The notes: generated by a model from the sequence alone, not told the origin. Positions 25,146 through 35,568 are shown, counted from the first letter of the stretch. The stretch is 64,000 nucleotides of DNA from Luteococcus japonicus (GCF_003752415.1 NZ_RKHG01000001.1:2108001-2172000); one strand, 5' to 3'. Numbers and translations: made by a program.

Positions 25146-26096
25146 TCAGAGGCGCTCCAGCAGGGCCTGGGCGCAGGCCTCGTCGAGCACGACGTCGGTG
25201 GCGACGCGGGCCCGCAGGGCGCCCAGCAGGGGCGATGCCCTCTGGGCGCCGGCCACCACACAGATCCGACGGGGGATCCGGTGCAACTGGGTGGGCAACA
25301 TGCCCGAGGCGCGGGCATTGATCGGAATGTCGGCCCAGGTGCCGTCCTCGCGCAGGAAGACCGTGTTCACGTCGCCGACGACCCGCTCCGCCCTGAGCTG
25401 GCCCATGTCGTTCTCGTCGAGGTATCCGGCGGAGTAGACATGGCTCGGGAGCTCGGAGCTCAGTCCGCCCACCCCGAAGACCGCCAGGTCGATCTTCTGG
25501 TGCAGGGCATGGACACTGCGCACGCTGCGCTCGCGCCACATCGCCTGCTTGGTCTCCGCGAAGTCGAACAGGGTGGGCACGGGGAAGGGCACCACCTGCG
25601 AATTGAAGGCCTGCGCGAACTGGGAGATGATCCCGCCCACATAGGGCATGCCGGAGTTCGTGGGGGAGGCTGCGCCATTCATCTGCACCACCGTGGTGCC
25701 CTTGGCCTCGTTGGGCTGGAGGTACTGCACGACGCTGCCCAGGGTGGTGCCCCAGGCGGTGCCGATCACCATGCCGTCGTCGATGGCTTCGCTGATCAGC
25801 TGACCGGCGGCCCGCGCCACCCGTTCGAGGCGCAGCACGTCGGAGGCGGACTCGCTGACCGGGACGATGTGGGCCCGCACCCCGAAGTGGCGGGAGATGG
25901 CCCGGCCCTGTCCGGTGTGGGGTCCGGCAGGCTGGGTCAACGTGATCTTCACCAGCCCACAATCCCTGGCCTGCTTGAGAAGCCGCGAGACGGTGCTGCG
26001 GGACATGCTCAGCTGGTGCGCGATGGACTCCATCGTCTCCCCCTGCACGTAGTACAGCGAGGCAGCCAGGAACATCTCTTCCGAGCGCTCGTTCAT
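25146..26096 (-). CDS. SorC/DeoR family sugar-binding transcriptional regulator
   Basis: A 316-residue regulator with an N-terminal helix-turn-helix (ETMESIAHQLSMSRSTVSRL, about 20-39) and a large sugar-binding domain (GTAWGTTLGSVVQYL; DLAVFGVGGL; RICVVAGAQR). It is divergent from glpK with a 161-bp gap, so it probably responds to a phosphorylated glycerol-derived metabolite and controls glycerol uptake. Confidence 0.9.
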   Translation of the reverse strand: MNERSEEMFLAASLYYVQGETMESIAHQLSMSRSTVSRLLKQARDCGLVKITLTQPAGPHTGQGRAISRHFGVRAHIVPVSESASDVLRLERVARAAGQLISEAIDDGMVIGTAWGTTLGSVVQYLQPNEAKGTTVVQMNGAASPTNSGMPYVGGIISQFAQAFNSQVVPFPVPTLFDFAETKQAMWRERSVRSVHALHQKIDLAVFGVGGLSSELPSHVYSAGYLDENDMGQLRAERVVGDVNTVFLREDGTWADIPINARASGMLPTQLHRIPRRICVVAGAQRASPLLGALRARVATDVVLDEACAQALLERL

Positions 26097-26111
26097 GGTG
26101 GAAGCGTATCA

Positions 26112-26148
26112 GTGCACGTGTGTGCACCGCAGTATCGCAATGGTGCAC
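26112..26148. promoter_or_regulatory. three phased GTGCAC sites between the regulator and glpK
   Basis: GTGCAC occurs at 26112-26117, 26122-26127 and 26143-26148. The spacings of 10 and 21 bp put all three on the same face of the helix. They lie just upstream of the SorC-type gene and are its likely operators. Confidence 0.5.
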
Positions 26149-26257
26149 GACATGTTGTCATGGGTGTCAGTGCTAGTGGCAGGATCGTGCGCGCCCTCGG
26201 GCAGGGAGCAGGAAACCACCCGGCAGTCCGTCGTACTCACAATGAAGTGGAGCAACA

Positions 26258-27799
<1,542 letters not shown>

Positions 27800-27837
27800 C
27801 TCGCTGAACGCCCGTCGGCCTGCGACGGACTGCATCG

Positions 27838-27867
27838 AGGGGGGCGTGGCCACGGGCTGCGCCCCCT
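27838..27867. terminator. probable glpK terminator
   Basis: AGGGGGGCG and CGCCCCCT form a GC stem with about a 13-nt loop, 38 bp after the glpK stop. The remaining gene-free DNA to 28064 holds nothing recognisable. Confidence 0.45.
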
Positions 27868-28064
27868 GTGGCGCGCCGACACGCTGTCAAACGGCTGAGA
27901 ATGCAGTTCCGGTGACATTGGGCGGACTGACGGCATGGCCGCCCCATGTGGAGCGTCATGCATTCCTTGTGCTCGTGGGGAAATTCCTGGGACGCTTCAC
28001 CAGCTGATCTTCTTGGCGGTAGACACAACCCCTTGTGGAGGGGATCTGAACTCCCAATGGTCGA

Positions 28065-28134
28065 GACTATTATGTCGTTCTACATAGTCGGTGTGGTGCA
28101 TGATGTAGTGCACGCACGTCACACGTACGTGCAC
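28065..28134. promoter_or_regulatory. two dyads upstream of a TetR gene
   Basis: TATGT (28071-28075) / ACATA (28082-28086), within an outer GACTAT...ATAGTC, forms one dyad. GTGCACGCACGT (28108-28119) with ACGTACGTGCAC (28123-28134) forms another with one mismatch. Both lie within 100 bp of the TetR start and are likely its operators. Confidence 0.45.
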
Positions 28135-28161
28135 ATTGATTGTTCGGGGGGACAACAAGTT

Positions 28162-28722
28162 ATGGCGAAGGATGTCCGCGAGCGCATGGTGGTTGGGGCC
28201 ACCAAATTGCTCGCTTCGAAGGGCCTGCAGGCGACCTCTTTCAGCGAGGTCATCGAACTCACCGAGACACCGCGCGGCTCGATCTACCACCACTTTCCCG
28301 GGGGCAAGGACGAACTGGTCCTGGCCGCCCTCGACGAGGCAGAGCGTCGCATGCTCGACGCCATCAGTGCCGCTGGCCAGGTCAGCGCGGAGACCGTGCT
28401 GCAGGCCGTCGTCGAGGTCTGGCGTGACCTGCTGTCCACGACCGAGGTGACCACCGGGTGTGCGGCCGTGGCCGTCACCGTGGCCACCGACAACGAGGCA
28501 CTGCTCGACGCCTCCGCGCACGTCTTCGAGACCTGGACCGAACGGCTGACCGACCTCTTCACCGAGGCCGGGCTGGAGGCCGAGACCGCCCGCAGCTTCG
28601 CGAGCACAGTGCTGGCCACCGTCGAGGGGGCCGTCGTCATCGCCCGGGCCAAGCGCTCGCTGGAGGCCTATGACCAGTCCGTCGCCCTCTTGGGCATCCT
28701 GCTGAAGGCCCTGAAGGCCTGA
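28162..28722 (+). CDS. TetR family regulator, LmrA/YxaF-like
   Basis: A 186-residue repressor. The N-terminal DNA-binding domain is clear (ATKLLASKGLQATSFSEVIE, then TETPRGSIYHHFPGGKDELV). The C-terminal domain has TTGCAAVAVT, corresponding to the GCPVAAVA-type motif of the LmrA/YxaF group that often controls drug-efflux or oxidoreductase genes. ATG 28162 is preferred over upstream starts because those would cover the dyads. Its 3' end overlaps the opposing anti-sigma-like gene by 55 bp. Confidence 0.85.
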   Translation: MAKDVRERMVVGATKLLASKGLQATSFSEVIELTETPRGSIYHHFPGGKDELVLAALDEAERRMLDAISAAGQVSAETVLQAVVEVWRDLLSTTEVTTGCAAVAVTVATDNEALLDASAHVFETWTERLTDLFTEAGLEAETARSFASTVLATVEGAVVIARAKRSLEAYDQSVALLGILLKALKA

Positions 28723-29036
28723 TCTTTCGCGTCGAGGGCCACCAGGTCCTCGACGTCCGCATCGGGATTGAAGTCGCTGTTCTCACGCAGGTCCTGCTCA
28801 ACCTGCAAGGCATCGAGCACGCGCTGCCGAACTGCCTCCGGCAGCATCTGTCCGGGAGCCCGGCGCAGCACGTCGTGCACCCATGCGGCCTGGTCGGCCG
28901 GGGTCTGCGGTTGTTCCACGCTGTCCATCGGAAGCTCCTGCGAGTCGTCGTGCGCGGCCGTCATGGGGCCGTCACACTGGATTGGACGCACGTCGCCGGC
29001 ATCTGGTTCACGTCCGGCACGGCTCGTGTCAGGCAT
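28668..29036 (-). CDS. small anti-sigma-factor-like protein
   Basis: A 122-residue acidic protein without a transmembrane helix. Its middle (RRAPGQMLPEAVRQRVLDAL, then QVEQDLREN) resembles the P-x-P-x-x-V-x-x-R-L-x-x-A-L-x-x-E stretch of the cytosolic part of actinobacterial anti-sigma proteins. No HxxxCxxC zinc motif is present. The start overlaps the sigM-like stop by 8 bp, implying coupled translation, the usual position of the cognate anti-sigma factor. A later start (MTAAHDD) is possible. Family assignment is an inference. Confidence 0.45.
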   Translation of the reverse strand: MPDTSRAGREPDAGDVRPIQCDGPMTAAHDDSQELPMDSVEQPQTPADQAAWVHDVLRRAPGQMLPEAVRQRVLDALQVEQDLRENSDFNPDADVEDLVALDAKDQAFRAFSRMPKRATDWS

Positions 29037-29631
29037 TCGTCAGATCCTTGTCACGAAGGTCTTGCAGCAGTGGTGCCAGTTTGGCGCGGCCCCGGGAACA
29101 GCGGGACTTGATGGTGCCGGTGGCACAGCCAAGCATGGCTGCAGTCTCCTCCACGGAGTAGCCCTCCATGTCCACGAGGACGATGGCGGCCCGCTGGTCC
29201 GGATTGATGCTGTCCAGGGCCTCCAGGACGATCCGACGCAGTTCCCACCGCTCCGCTCCAGCCGTCAGGTCCGTGCCATCGGCCAGCTGCAGGTCACGGT
29301 CCACGTCGTCGGGCAGGCTCTGCACCTGGCGCACCTTGTTGTGGCGCAACCGGTCAAGACAGGCATTGACCACGATCCGGTGCAGCCAGGTGGTCACCTG
29401 CGAGTCCCCCCGGAAACCAGACGCCCGCCGAAAGGCGGAGATCATCGCGTCCTGCAAGGCATCCGCGGCATCCTCGGGCTTGCGCATGGTGCGCAGCGCC
29501 ACCGCCCACAGCCGGTTCTGGTGCCGGCCGAAGAGCACCGCGAAGGCCTGCGGGTCACCCGCGACGTGGGCGGCGAGCAGTTGGTGGTCCGTCAAGGAGT
29601 CCGCATCCATGCCCTCTGCCAGCACGTTCAC
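29029..29631 (-). CDS. sigM: ECF RNA polymerase sigma factor, SigM-like
   Basis: A 200-residue ECF sigma factor. Region 2 includes FAVLFGRHQNRLWAVALRTM and EDAADALQDAMISAFRRA; region 4 includes INPDQRAAIVLVDMEGYSVE followed by TAAMLGCATGTIKSR. The neighbourhood (pseudokinase and DUF6049 upstream, a small coupled gene downstream, trx genes not far) matches the mycobacterial sigM locus. The GTG start at 29631 overlaps the pseudokinase stop (GTGA). Confidence 0.9.
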   Translation of the reverse strand: MNVLAEGMDADSLTDHQLLAAHVAGDPQAFAVLFGRHQNRLWAVALRTMRKPEDAADALQDAMISAFRRASGFRGDSQVTTWLHRIVVNACLDRLRHNKVRQVQSLPDDVDRDLQLADGTDLTAGAERWELRRIVLEALDSINPDQRAAIVLVDMEGYSVEETAAMLGCATGTIKSRCSRGRAKLAPLLQDLRDKDLTNA

Positions 29632-31607
29632 GACTGGACCTCGATCTCAGCGATGCCGGCCTGGTACTTGTTGCCGGAGACCTTCGGCAGGCTCGTGACG
29701 TAGACCAACAGGTAGCGGCTCTCCACGGACTGCTCCGGCTTCAGCTCGACGCTGGTGCCGGCCGACGGGAGGCTGGCCACCGTCGTCCAGTCCTTCTGGG
29801 AGCCTGTGGGGGCCTTGTCCGTGGCGGAGTCCTTCGGGACCCGCAGCTGAACGGCGGTGGGGGAGCCCTTGAGCGTGAGCTTCACGGTGCCCACCTTCTT
29901 GCGCTCACCCAGGTCAACCACCAGGCCGACGCCCGGCTTCAGCTTCCCCAGCTTCGCATCGTTCAGGTAGACCACGCTGGTCCACGCCGTCGCCGGATTG
30001 CCGTCGGTGGCGAGCTTGGCCTGGTCCGGGTTCTCCTGGCCATTGCCGCCGTCGCCCTCTGGGTCGAAGTCCGCCACCGAGGCGACCTGCAGCACCTGGC
30101 CGGCCTCGTCGCCGCCCAGCAGTCCACCGCCGGAGTCGTCCTTGTGCATGGCGACGCGGATCAGGGAGATCAGCAGGACGAGCGCCACCAGCGCCACCAG
30201 GATGGTCAGCCAGCGGCGACGTGGCGGGCGGCTGGAGCGGGCGGCGGCTGCCCGCGGCCGGGGGCGCGGCGGGGGCGCGGACGGGGTGGCCGGGCTCGCG
30301 GCGGCCACGGCATGCGCCGGCGTGGCCGTGGTGGCGCCGTGGGACCTCTGGCCGTGCGCTGCCTGGCCGTCGGGCCGGGGCACGGGCGTGAAGGGGGCGG
30401 TGGAGGTCATCGGGTCCTGGACGGCCATCTGTCCGGTGGTCTCCCACACGGCCTCCGAGTCCTCGGCCGGGACCACCGGGTAGCGCATCCGACGCTCCAG
30501 GTCCGCAGCGCCGTCGGCGGTGCCCAGCACCTTCGACAACGCGTGGGTGATCTGGTTGGCGGTGCGCAGCGGCATCTCGTTGTGGCGCGGGGCATCGGAC
30601 AGGATCTGGTCACAGATGATGTCCAGCGCCGGGGAGACGCCGGAACGCACCTGGCGGGGCGTCAGCCAGCCACGCCCGTCCACCGGGGCGGCGGGCAGGC
30701 CCCAGCTGCGTCGCGGTTCGCCGTCATCTCCCAGGAGCTGCTCGCGGGCCGTGGGCCAGCGGGTCACCAGGCTGGCGTAGAGCACCTTGCCGATGGCCAT
30801 CACGTCGGCCGCCTCGCGCTCCGACCAGGCCAGGGTGCCTTCGTCGGCATCCGGGTACATGGCGGCCTCGATCAGGAAGCCGACGATCTTCACATTGCCG
30901 GTGGCCGTGATGATCACCGTGTCCGGGTTGATCCGCTGGTGGAAGAGTCCCTCCGCGTGCATCGACTGCATCGCGTCGGCCAGCTCCCGGGCCACCCAGG
31001 CGGCCTCCAGGGCGCTCAGCGGTCCCTGGCGCAGCAGCTTCTCCACGCTCTCACCGGGGGCGAACTCGCACACCACCAGCGACGGCTCGCCGGGATTCTC
31101 GCCGACCACGGCGTCCAGCACCCGCAGGAAGCGGGAGTCCGTGGCGAAGGCAGCCTTCCGGGCCGCGTCCAGCACGTCCGGGGTGCGTGGATCGTCGGCG
31201 GCAAGCACATGCACCAGCACGGAACGGGAGAGCTTCTGGTCGAAGGCGCGCCAGGTGAGGGTGCCGCCGCGCTGGGCGAGCTGCTGCTCCAGCCGGTAAC
31301 GGCCGGCGTACACGTCTCCGGCGCTGACCGTGGCCGTGGGTCGGTCCGCGGGCTCGCCCTCCGGTTCGCTGGTGGCCATGGCCGGGTGCAGGGTGTCGGA
31401 CATCGGGTCAGGGGTGTCGGTGGCCTCGACGGGCTCGGTCGTCGGGGTGTGGTCGGCCGTCGGGGTGGGCTCGGCGGCCGGGGGTGCGGTCTCGGCCTCG
31501 TCCCCCGAGCTCGTCGAGGGATTCAGCAGTCGAGTGGCATCGTCCATCATCGTCGTGGGCGCATCGTCGGGCAGCGGTTCGCCCCCGTGGATCGGCTTGT
31601 CGTCCAT
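29628..31607 (-). CDS. membrane pseudokinase without a MurJ domain
   Basis: A 659-residue protein. An acidic, repeat-rich N-terminus (about 1-80, with NPSTSSG and TEPVEAT from the dispersed element) leads to a protein-kinase-like fold. Its catalytic sites are degenerate: HQRINPDTV replaces the HRD loop and VGFLIEA replaces DFG. A proline/alanine linker, one transmembrane helix (LTILVALVALVLLISLIRVA) and an extracellular discoidin-like C-terminal domain follow. In mycobacterial and many actinobacterial MurJ proteins this region is the tail of the lipid II flippase; the 14-helix flippase part is absent here. ATG 31607 follows the DUF6049 stop. Confidence 0.85.
   Translation of the reverse strand: MDDKPIHGGEPLPDDAPTTMMDDATRLLNPSTSSGDEAETAPPAAEPTPTADHTPTTEPVEATDTPDPMSDTLHPAMATSEPEGEPADRPTATVSAGDVYAGRYRLEQQLAQRGGTLTWRAFDQKLSRSVLVHVLAADDPRTPDVLDAARKAAFATDSRFLRVLDAVVGENPGEPSLVVCEFAPGESVEKLLRQGPLSALEAAWVARELADAMQSMHAEGLFHQRINPDTVIITATGNVKIVGFLIEAAMYPDADEGTLAWSEREAADVMAIGKVLYASLVTRWPTAREQLLGDDGEPRRSWGLPAAPVDGRGWLTPRQVRSGVSPALDIICDQILSDAPRHNEMPLRTANQITHALSKVLGTADGAADLERRMRYPVVPAEDSEAVWETTGQMAVQDPMTSTAPFTPVPRPDGQAAHGQRSHGATTATPAHAVAAASPATPSAPPPRPRPRAAAARSSRPPRRRWLTILVALVALVLLISLIRVAMHKDDSGGGLLGGDEAGQVLQVASVADFDPEGDGGNGQENPDQAKLATDGNPATAWTSVVYLNDAKLGKLKPGVGLVVDLGERKKVGTVKLTLKGSPTAVQLRVPKDSATDKAPTGSQKDWTTVASLPSAGTSVELKPEQSVESRYLLVYVTSLPKVSGNKYQAGIAEIEVQS
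31502..31526. repeat. diverged copy of the dispersed repeat
   Basis: On the minus strand CTGAATCCCTCGACGAGCTC followed by GGGGG encodes LNPSTSSG in the pseudokinase. The same GAGGGATTCAG end recurs at 59317-59340. Confidence 0.5.
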
Positions 31608-31617
31608 CACGTCCCCA

Positions 31618-33825
31618 TCACCCGTCGTCCCCGTCACACGCCGGGCGCGTCATCGGCCCGGTTGTTCCTGCGACGTTAGCCGATCCCCGGCGCTCTCGCT
31701 GCACCTGCCGGATCCGCATCGCCGTACCGGCCAGGAAGACCACTCCGGACGCAATGATGATGATCCAGCCCACCCGCCCGGCCTGGGTGGCGGTGATGGT
31801 CAGGTTCCGCGGGGTGCCGATCGCGCGACCCGTCGGCGTCGTCAACCTCGCCTGGACCCCCACCTCGCCATTTGCATGGGTGCTCACCCGCACCTTCACG
31901 GTCTCCGAGTCCCCGGGACCCACCGTCAGCACATCGGTGTCCGCGACGTTGATGCGCTGCGGATTCTCGGAGTCGAAGGCGATCCGCACGTGGACGGGAT
32001 CCGGCAGGCCATTGCTGATCGTGACCGGAACCTCCTGGTTGCTGGAGCTGGTCACGAACTTGCTGACCACGTGCAGGTTCACCTTGTTGCTGGTGAGCAC
32101 GGAACCCACCTGGGAACGGCTCGCCACCAGCCAGCGCAGGGCCGCGGCACGGTCACCCCGCCAGGAGGTGCTGAGCGCCTGCGGCAGGACCTGTTGCGTG
32201 AGCCGTTCCGCATCATTTCCCTTGGCCACGAGCTCACCCCAGGCCGTCAGGTCAGCCCGTCCCGACTTGACCTCATCCAGCCAGGACCGGTCCTCACGGT
32301 GGGCCGGCTGCGGGGAGGCGACGAAGCGCTCGGTCGTCCCGCTGGCCGCGACCAGCGCGGGCAGCGGGGTGCGGGTGCGCCAGGGCGCGTCGACAAGCTC
32401 CGCCGAGGCCTGCGCCGAGGTACTCACCAAGGAGACCATGGGCCGGGCCTGGACGAACTGGGTGGCCTGGAGGCGGCCGGCCAGCTGTGGTGCGGAGCGT
32501 GTCGGGTCCGGTCCCGGACCACCGTCGTGGATGGAGGTGCGGGGCACCACCAGGGCGGATTCGGCATCATCGGACCAGCGCTGCACGGCCGTCCCGGAGG
32601 CGGCATTCTCAGCCAGCACCAGTGCCGGCTTGATCCCGTCCAGCACATTCCGGGCGTTGTCGCCCAGCTTCAGGTCCGCGGGCACCACCGCCAGCGGCAG
32701 CTTCGCCAGCAGGTGCCCCGTCGGGGGCGTCGCGGCGGCCAGCTCCACCAACTCCGGGTGCCCACTGTCCACCGCCAACTGCACGTCGATGCCGCCCTGG
32801 AGCGTTCGGTAGGCGGCGCCACCGGAGACGACCGGCCCCAACTGCGTCAGGAAGTCCTCGGCGGCCTGTTGACCCTGTGTGGTGGGGGACGTGCTGCCCG
32901 TCACCCGGTAGCCGTCGGCCATGTCCGTCACCGCGTCCACAAGGGCCGGATCCACCAGCGCCGTCACCCCCGGTTGCCGGGCCAGCGTCACCAGCTGCCG
33001 CAGCCGGCCGGTCAGCTCCCCGGCCAGATGGTCATCCGCGAAGACCCCGTCGCCGGTGCGCGAGGGACGAGAACTGAGCAGCGCCACCGTCGCCACCGAC
33101 GAATGCGGGCGGGATGCCTCCGGGGCAAAGACCACCAGCGACCGGGCCCGGCCCAGCGTCTGGTTCTGGCCGTCCTCGGGGATGCCGCGCACCTGGATGC
33201 CCACGAGGTAGGCGCCCGGCGTGGCGAAACCCAGTCCGTTCGCGCCCTGCACCGGTGCGCGCACGGTGAAGTCGGCGCTCTCACCGGGGGCGAAGGTCTT
33301 CTTCGGGGAGGCCTTCGTGCTGGGGAAGGCCTGGCTGGGCTGGGCGCCCACGTCAGTGATGTTGAAGATGTTCTCCGGCTGCAGCATCCGGCGGCCCACC
33401 GGATTGGCCGGGTCCGAGGCCAGGACCTCGGTGAGCACTTCGCCGTCTGTCACCGCATCGCTTGAGCGCCACAGGTGCACCTGCACATTGGTCACCGGCT
33501 TCGACGACGTGTTGGTCACCGAGCCCTGCAGGGTCACGGTGTCCGTCGCGGACGGTGAGACCGGTGTCACCTGGCTGAGCACCACGCTCAGGGTGGGAAC
33601 GTCCTCGGCGCTGGCCGGGATCGCCACGACCGTCGCCAGCCCCAGCACGGCGAACAGCATCGCCAGCACACCCGAGAGGGCGCGATGCACAGCGGCCCGT
33701 GCGGGAGCACGATGTACAGCGGCCCGTGCGGGAGCACGACGAGCAGCGGCCCGTGCGGGAGCACGACGAGCAGCGGCCCGTGCAGGAGCACGATGGCCGA
33801 CGGTGCGCGCCGGGGTGTGGATCAC
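31618..33825 (-). CDS. DUF6049 family secreted/membrane protein
   Basis: A 735-residue protein of the type encoded beside murJ and sigM in actinobacteria. A signal-like hydrophobic segment (LAMLFAVLGLATVVAIPASA, about 54-73) is followed by an extracellular region with immunoglobulin-like ends and a central polysaccharide-deacetylase-like barrel. One C-terminal transmembrane helix (WIIIIASGVVFLAG) and a basic tail end the protein. Residues 9-45 are arginine/alanine repeats from four 27-bp DNA repeats; this odd leader suggests the true start may be nearer the hydrophobic segment. Role: cell-envelope related, not defined. Confidence 0.8.
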   Translation of the reverse strand: MIHTPARTVGHRAPARAAARRAPARAAARRAPARAAVHRAPARAAVHRALSGVLAMLFAVLGLATVVAIPASAEDVPTLSVVLSQVTPVSPSATDTVTLQGSVTNTSSKPVTNVQVHLWRSSDAVTDGEVLTEVLASDPANPVGRRMLQPENIFNITDVGAQPSQAFPSTKASPKKTFAPGESADFTVRAPVQGANGLGFATPGAYLVGIQVRGIPEDGQNQTLGRARSLVVFAPEASRPHSSVATVALLSSRPSRTGDGVFADDHLAGELTGRLRQLVTLARQPGVTALVDPALVDAVTDMADGYRVTGSTSPTTQGQQAAEDFLTQLGPVVSGGAAYRTLQGGIDVQLAVDSGHPELVELAAATPPTGHLLAKLPLAVVPADLKLGDNARNVLDGIKPALVLAENAASGTAVQRWSDDAESALVVPRTSIHDGGPGPDPTRSAPQLAGRLQATQFVQARPMVSLVSTSAQASAELVDAPWRTRTPLPALVAASGTTERFVASPQPAHREDRSWLDEVKSGRADLTAWGELVAKGNDAERLTQQVLPQALSTSWRGDRAAALRWLVASRSQVGSVLTSNKVNLHVVSKFVTSSSNQEVPVTISNGLPDPVHVRIAFDSENPQRINVADTDVLTVGPGDSETVKVRVSTHANGEVGVQARLTTPTGRAIGTPRNLTITATQAGRVGWIIIIASGVVFLAGTAMRIRQVQRERRGSANVAGTTGPMTRPACDGDDG
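33691..33798. repeat. 27-bp tandem repeat, four units
   Basis: Four near-identical 27-bp units (starts 33691, 33718, 33745, 33772), core AGCGGCCCGTGCGGGAGCAC, in phase with the DUF6049 reading frame and giving a nine-residue R-A-P-A-R-A-A pattern. Confidence 0.9.
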
Positions 33826-33834
33826 CCGTCCAGC

Positions 33835-35304
33835 CTAGTTGGCGGTCTGCGTGGAACGCTGCTGCCACCACTGCAGCAGTCTTTGCGTGGCCTGTGCCTC
33901 ACCCAGTGGACCCTCGTCGATGCGCAGGTTGAGCAGGTACTTGTAGGCCTCGCCCACCTCACGCGACGGCTTGAGGCCCAGGATCTGCATGATCTGCTCC
34001 CCATCGAGGTCCGGACGCATGGAGTCCAGCTCCTCCTGTTCGGCGAGCACGGCGATGCGCTTCTCCAGGTCGTCGTAGGCGGCCCGCAGCCGGGCGGCCT
34101 TGCGTTGGTTTCGGGTGGTGCAGTCACTGCGGGTCAGGATGTGCAGGCGTTCCAGCTGGTCACCGGCGTCGCGCACATAGCGACGGACGGCGGAATCGCT
34201 CCACTGTCCCTCGCCGTAGCCGTGGAAGCGCAGGTGCTGCTCGATCAGCTGGCAGATCGCCTTGGTGTCGTCGCTGCTGAAGCGCAGCGCCTTGAGTCGC
34301 TTGCGGGCCAGCTTGGCACCGACGATGTCGTGGTGGTGGAAGCTGACCGTCCCGTCCTCCTCGAAGACGCGGGTGGCGGGCTTGCCGATGTCATGCAGCA
34401 GGGAGGCGACGCGCAGCACCAGGTCCGGCTGGTGGCCGCGGGCCTTCTCCAGCTCGATGGCCTGGTCCAGCACGATCAGGCTGTGCTGATAGACGTCCTT
34501 GTGGCGCTTGTGTTCGTCCTGGGTCTGGCGCAGCTGCGAGAGCTCCGGCAGCACCCGGTCCGCCAGGCCGGTGTTGACCAGCAGGTTCAGGCCCGGGCGC
34601 GGATGGTCCGTCAAGAGCAGCTTGCACAGCTCGTCGCGGATCCGCTCGGCACTGATGATCTCGATCCGGTCGGCCATCTCCGTCATGGCCTGTTGCACGT
34701 CCGGCGCGACGGTGAACTGCAGCTGGCTGGCGAAACGCGCGGCGCGCATCATGCGCAGCGGGTCGTCGGAGAAGGAACGCTCCGCGGTGAAGGGGGTGCG
34801 CAGCACGCAGGAGGCGAGGTCGGCCAGACCTCCGTAGGGGTCGACGAAGCGGTTCTTGGCGACGTCGTAGGCCATCGCGTTGACGGTGAAGTCCCGACGG
34901 ATGAGGTCGTCGGCAATGTTGTCGCCGAAGTTCACCTCCGGCTTGCGGGAGTCGCTGCGGTAGATGTCGGCCCGGAAGGTGGTGATCTCGATCTGCCACT
35001 CGCCGCCCTGGGACTTCTTCTTTGCGCCGATGGTGCCGAAGTCCTTGCCGATGTCCCAGACGGCCTTGGTCCAGCCGCGCAGCAGCTTCTCGATGTCGTC
35101 GGGGCGGGCACTGGTGGTGAAGTCCAGATCATGCTGGAGCACGCCCAGCAGGGCGTCGCGTACCGGGCCACCCACTAGGTAGAGCTCGTGGCCGGCGTTG
35201 GCGAAGAGCTGGCCCAACTCCCCGACGACGGGTGTGCTGGCCAGCAGCCGCGCCATCTGGGCGGTCTGGGCGTCGTTCAACTCGTCTGGGATCTTCTCGG
35301 GCAC
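33835..35304 (-). CDS. pcnA: CCA tRNA nucleotidyltransferase
   Basis: A 489-residue class II nucleotidyltransferase with a metal-dependent HD domain. The catalytic head has LVGGPVRDALLG and the two aspartates of DLDFT; RRDFTVNAMAYD and LRMMRAARFASQL follow. The HD domain shows LLHDIGKPAT. It adds or repairs the 3' CCA of tRNAs. The gene stands at the head of the DUF6049-pseudokinase-sigM run, as in other actinobacteria. Confidence 0.95.
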   Translation of the reverse strand: MPEKIPDELNDAQTAQMARLLASTPVVGELGQLFANAGHELYLVGGPVRDALLGVLQHDLDFTTSARPDDIEKLLRGWTKAVWDIGKDFGTIGAKKKSQGGEWQIEITTFRADIYRSDSRKPEVNFGDNIADDLIRRDFTVNAMAYDVAKNRFVDPYGGLADLASCVLRTPFTAERSFSDDPLRMMRAARFASQLQFTVAPDVQQAMTEMADRIEIISAERIRDELCKLLLTDHPRPGLNLLVNTGLADRVLPELSQLRQTQDEHKRHKDVYQHSLIVLDQAIELEKARGHQPDLVLRVASLLHDIGKPATRVFEEDGTVSFHHHDIVGAKLARKRLKALRFSSDDTKAICQLIEQHLRFHGYGEGQWSDSAVRRYVRDAGDQLERLHILTRSDCTTRNQRKAARLRAAYDDLEKRIAVLAEQEELDSMRPDLDGEQIMQILGLKPSREVGEAYKYLLNLRIDEGPLGEAQATQRLLQWWQQRSTQTAN

Positions 35305-35464
35305 CGCAGAAGTCTACTTGGGAACGGTGCCGGCGGCGCCCAGCGTGGGGCTCGGGCGCACACCGCTTCAGTCAGTGCGACAGTCCTCGCCTCCCACGGT
35401 GAGGGCCATCGCACTGTCCCGAGGGGGTCGGGTTCAAGCGGCGGGCAGGCGATGGCGGAGATTT

Positions 35465-35483
35465 ATACTACGGCGGGTAGTAT
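35465..35483. promoter_or_regulatory. perfect 7-bp dyad ATACTAC-N5-GTAGTAT
   Basis: ATACTAC (35465-35471) and GTAGTAT (35477-35483), AT-rich against the background, 161 bp upstream of pcnA. It looks like a repressor operator. The 287-bp gap 35305-35591 contains no supported gene. Confidence 0.45.
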
Positions 35484-35533
35484 TTGATTTCTGTCCTGCC
35501 GAAGACCCCCGACTTCAGAGCGACGCGGGGAGC

Positions 35534-35568
35534 AGCAGTGAGGCCGTCCCCCGAGCGGGCCTCCTGCT
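35534..35568. terminator. probable terminator after the antiporter gene
   Basis: AGCAGTGAGGCC and GGCCTCCTGCT pair with one bulge, 24 bp past the stop of the minus-strand transporter gene. Confidence 0.4.

Noticed and set aside
33691-33798. Possible CRISPR array
   Set aside because: The 27-bp units are directly adjacent with no spacers and are in phase with a protein frame; no cas genes are near.
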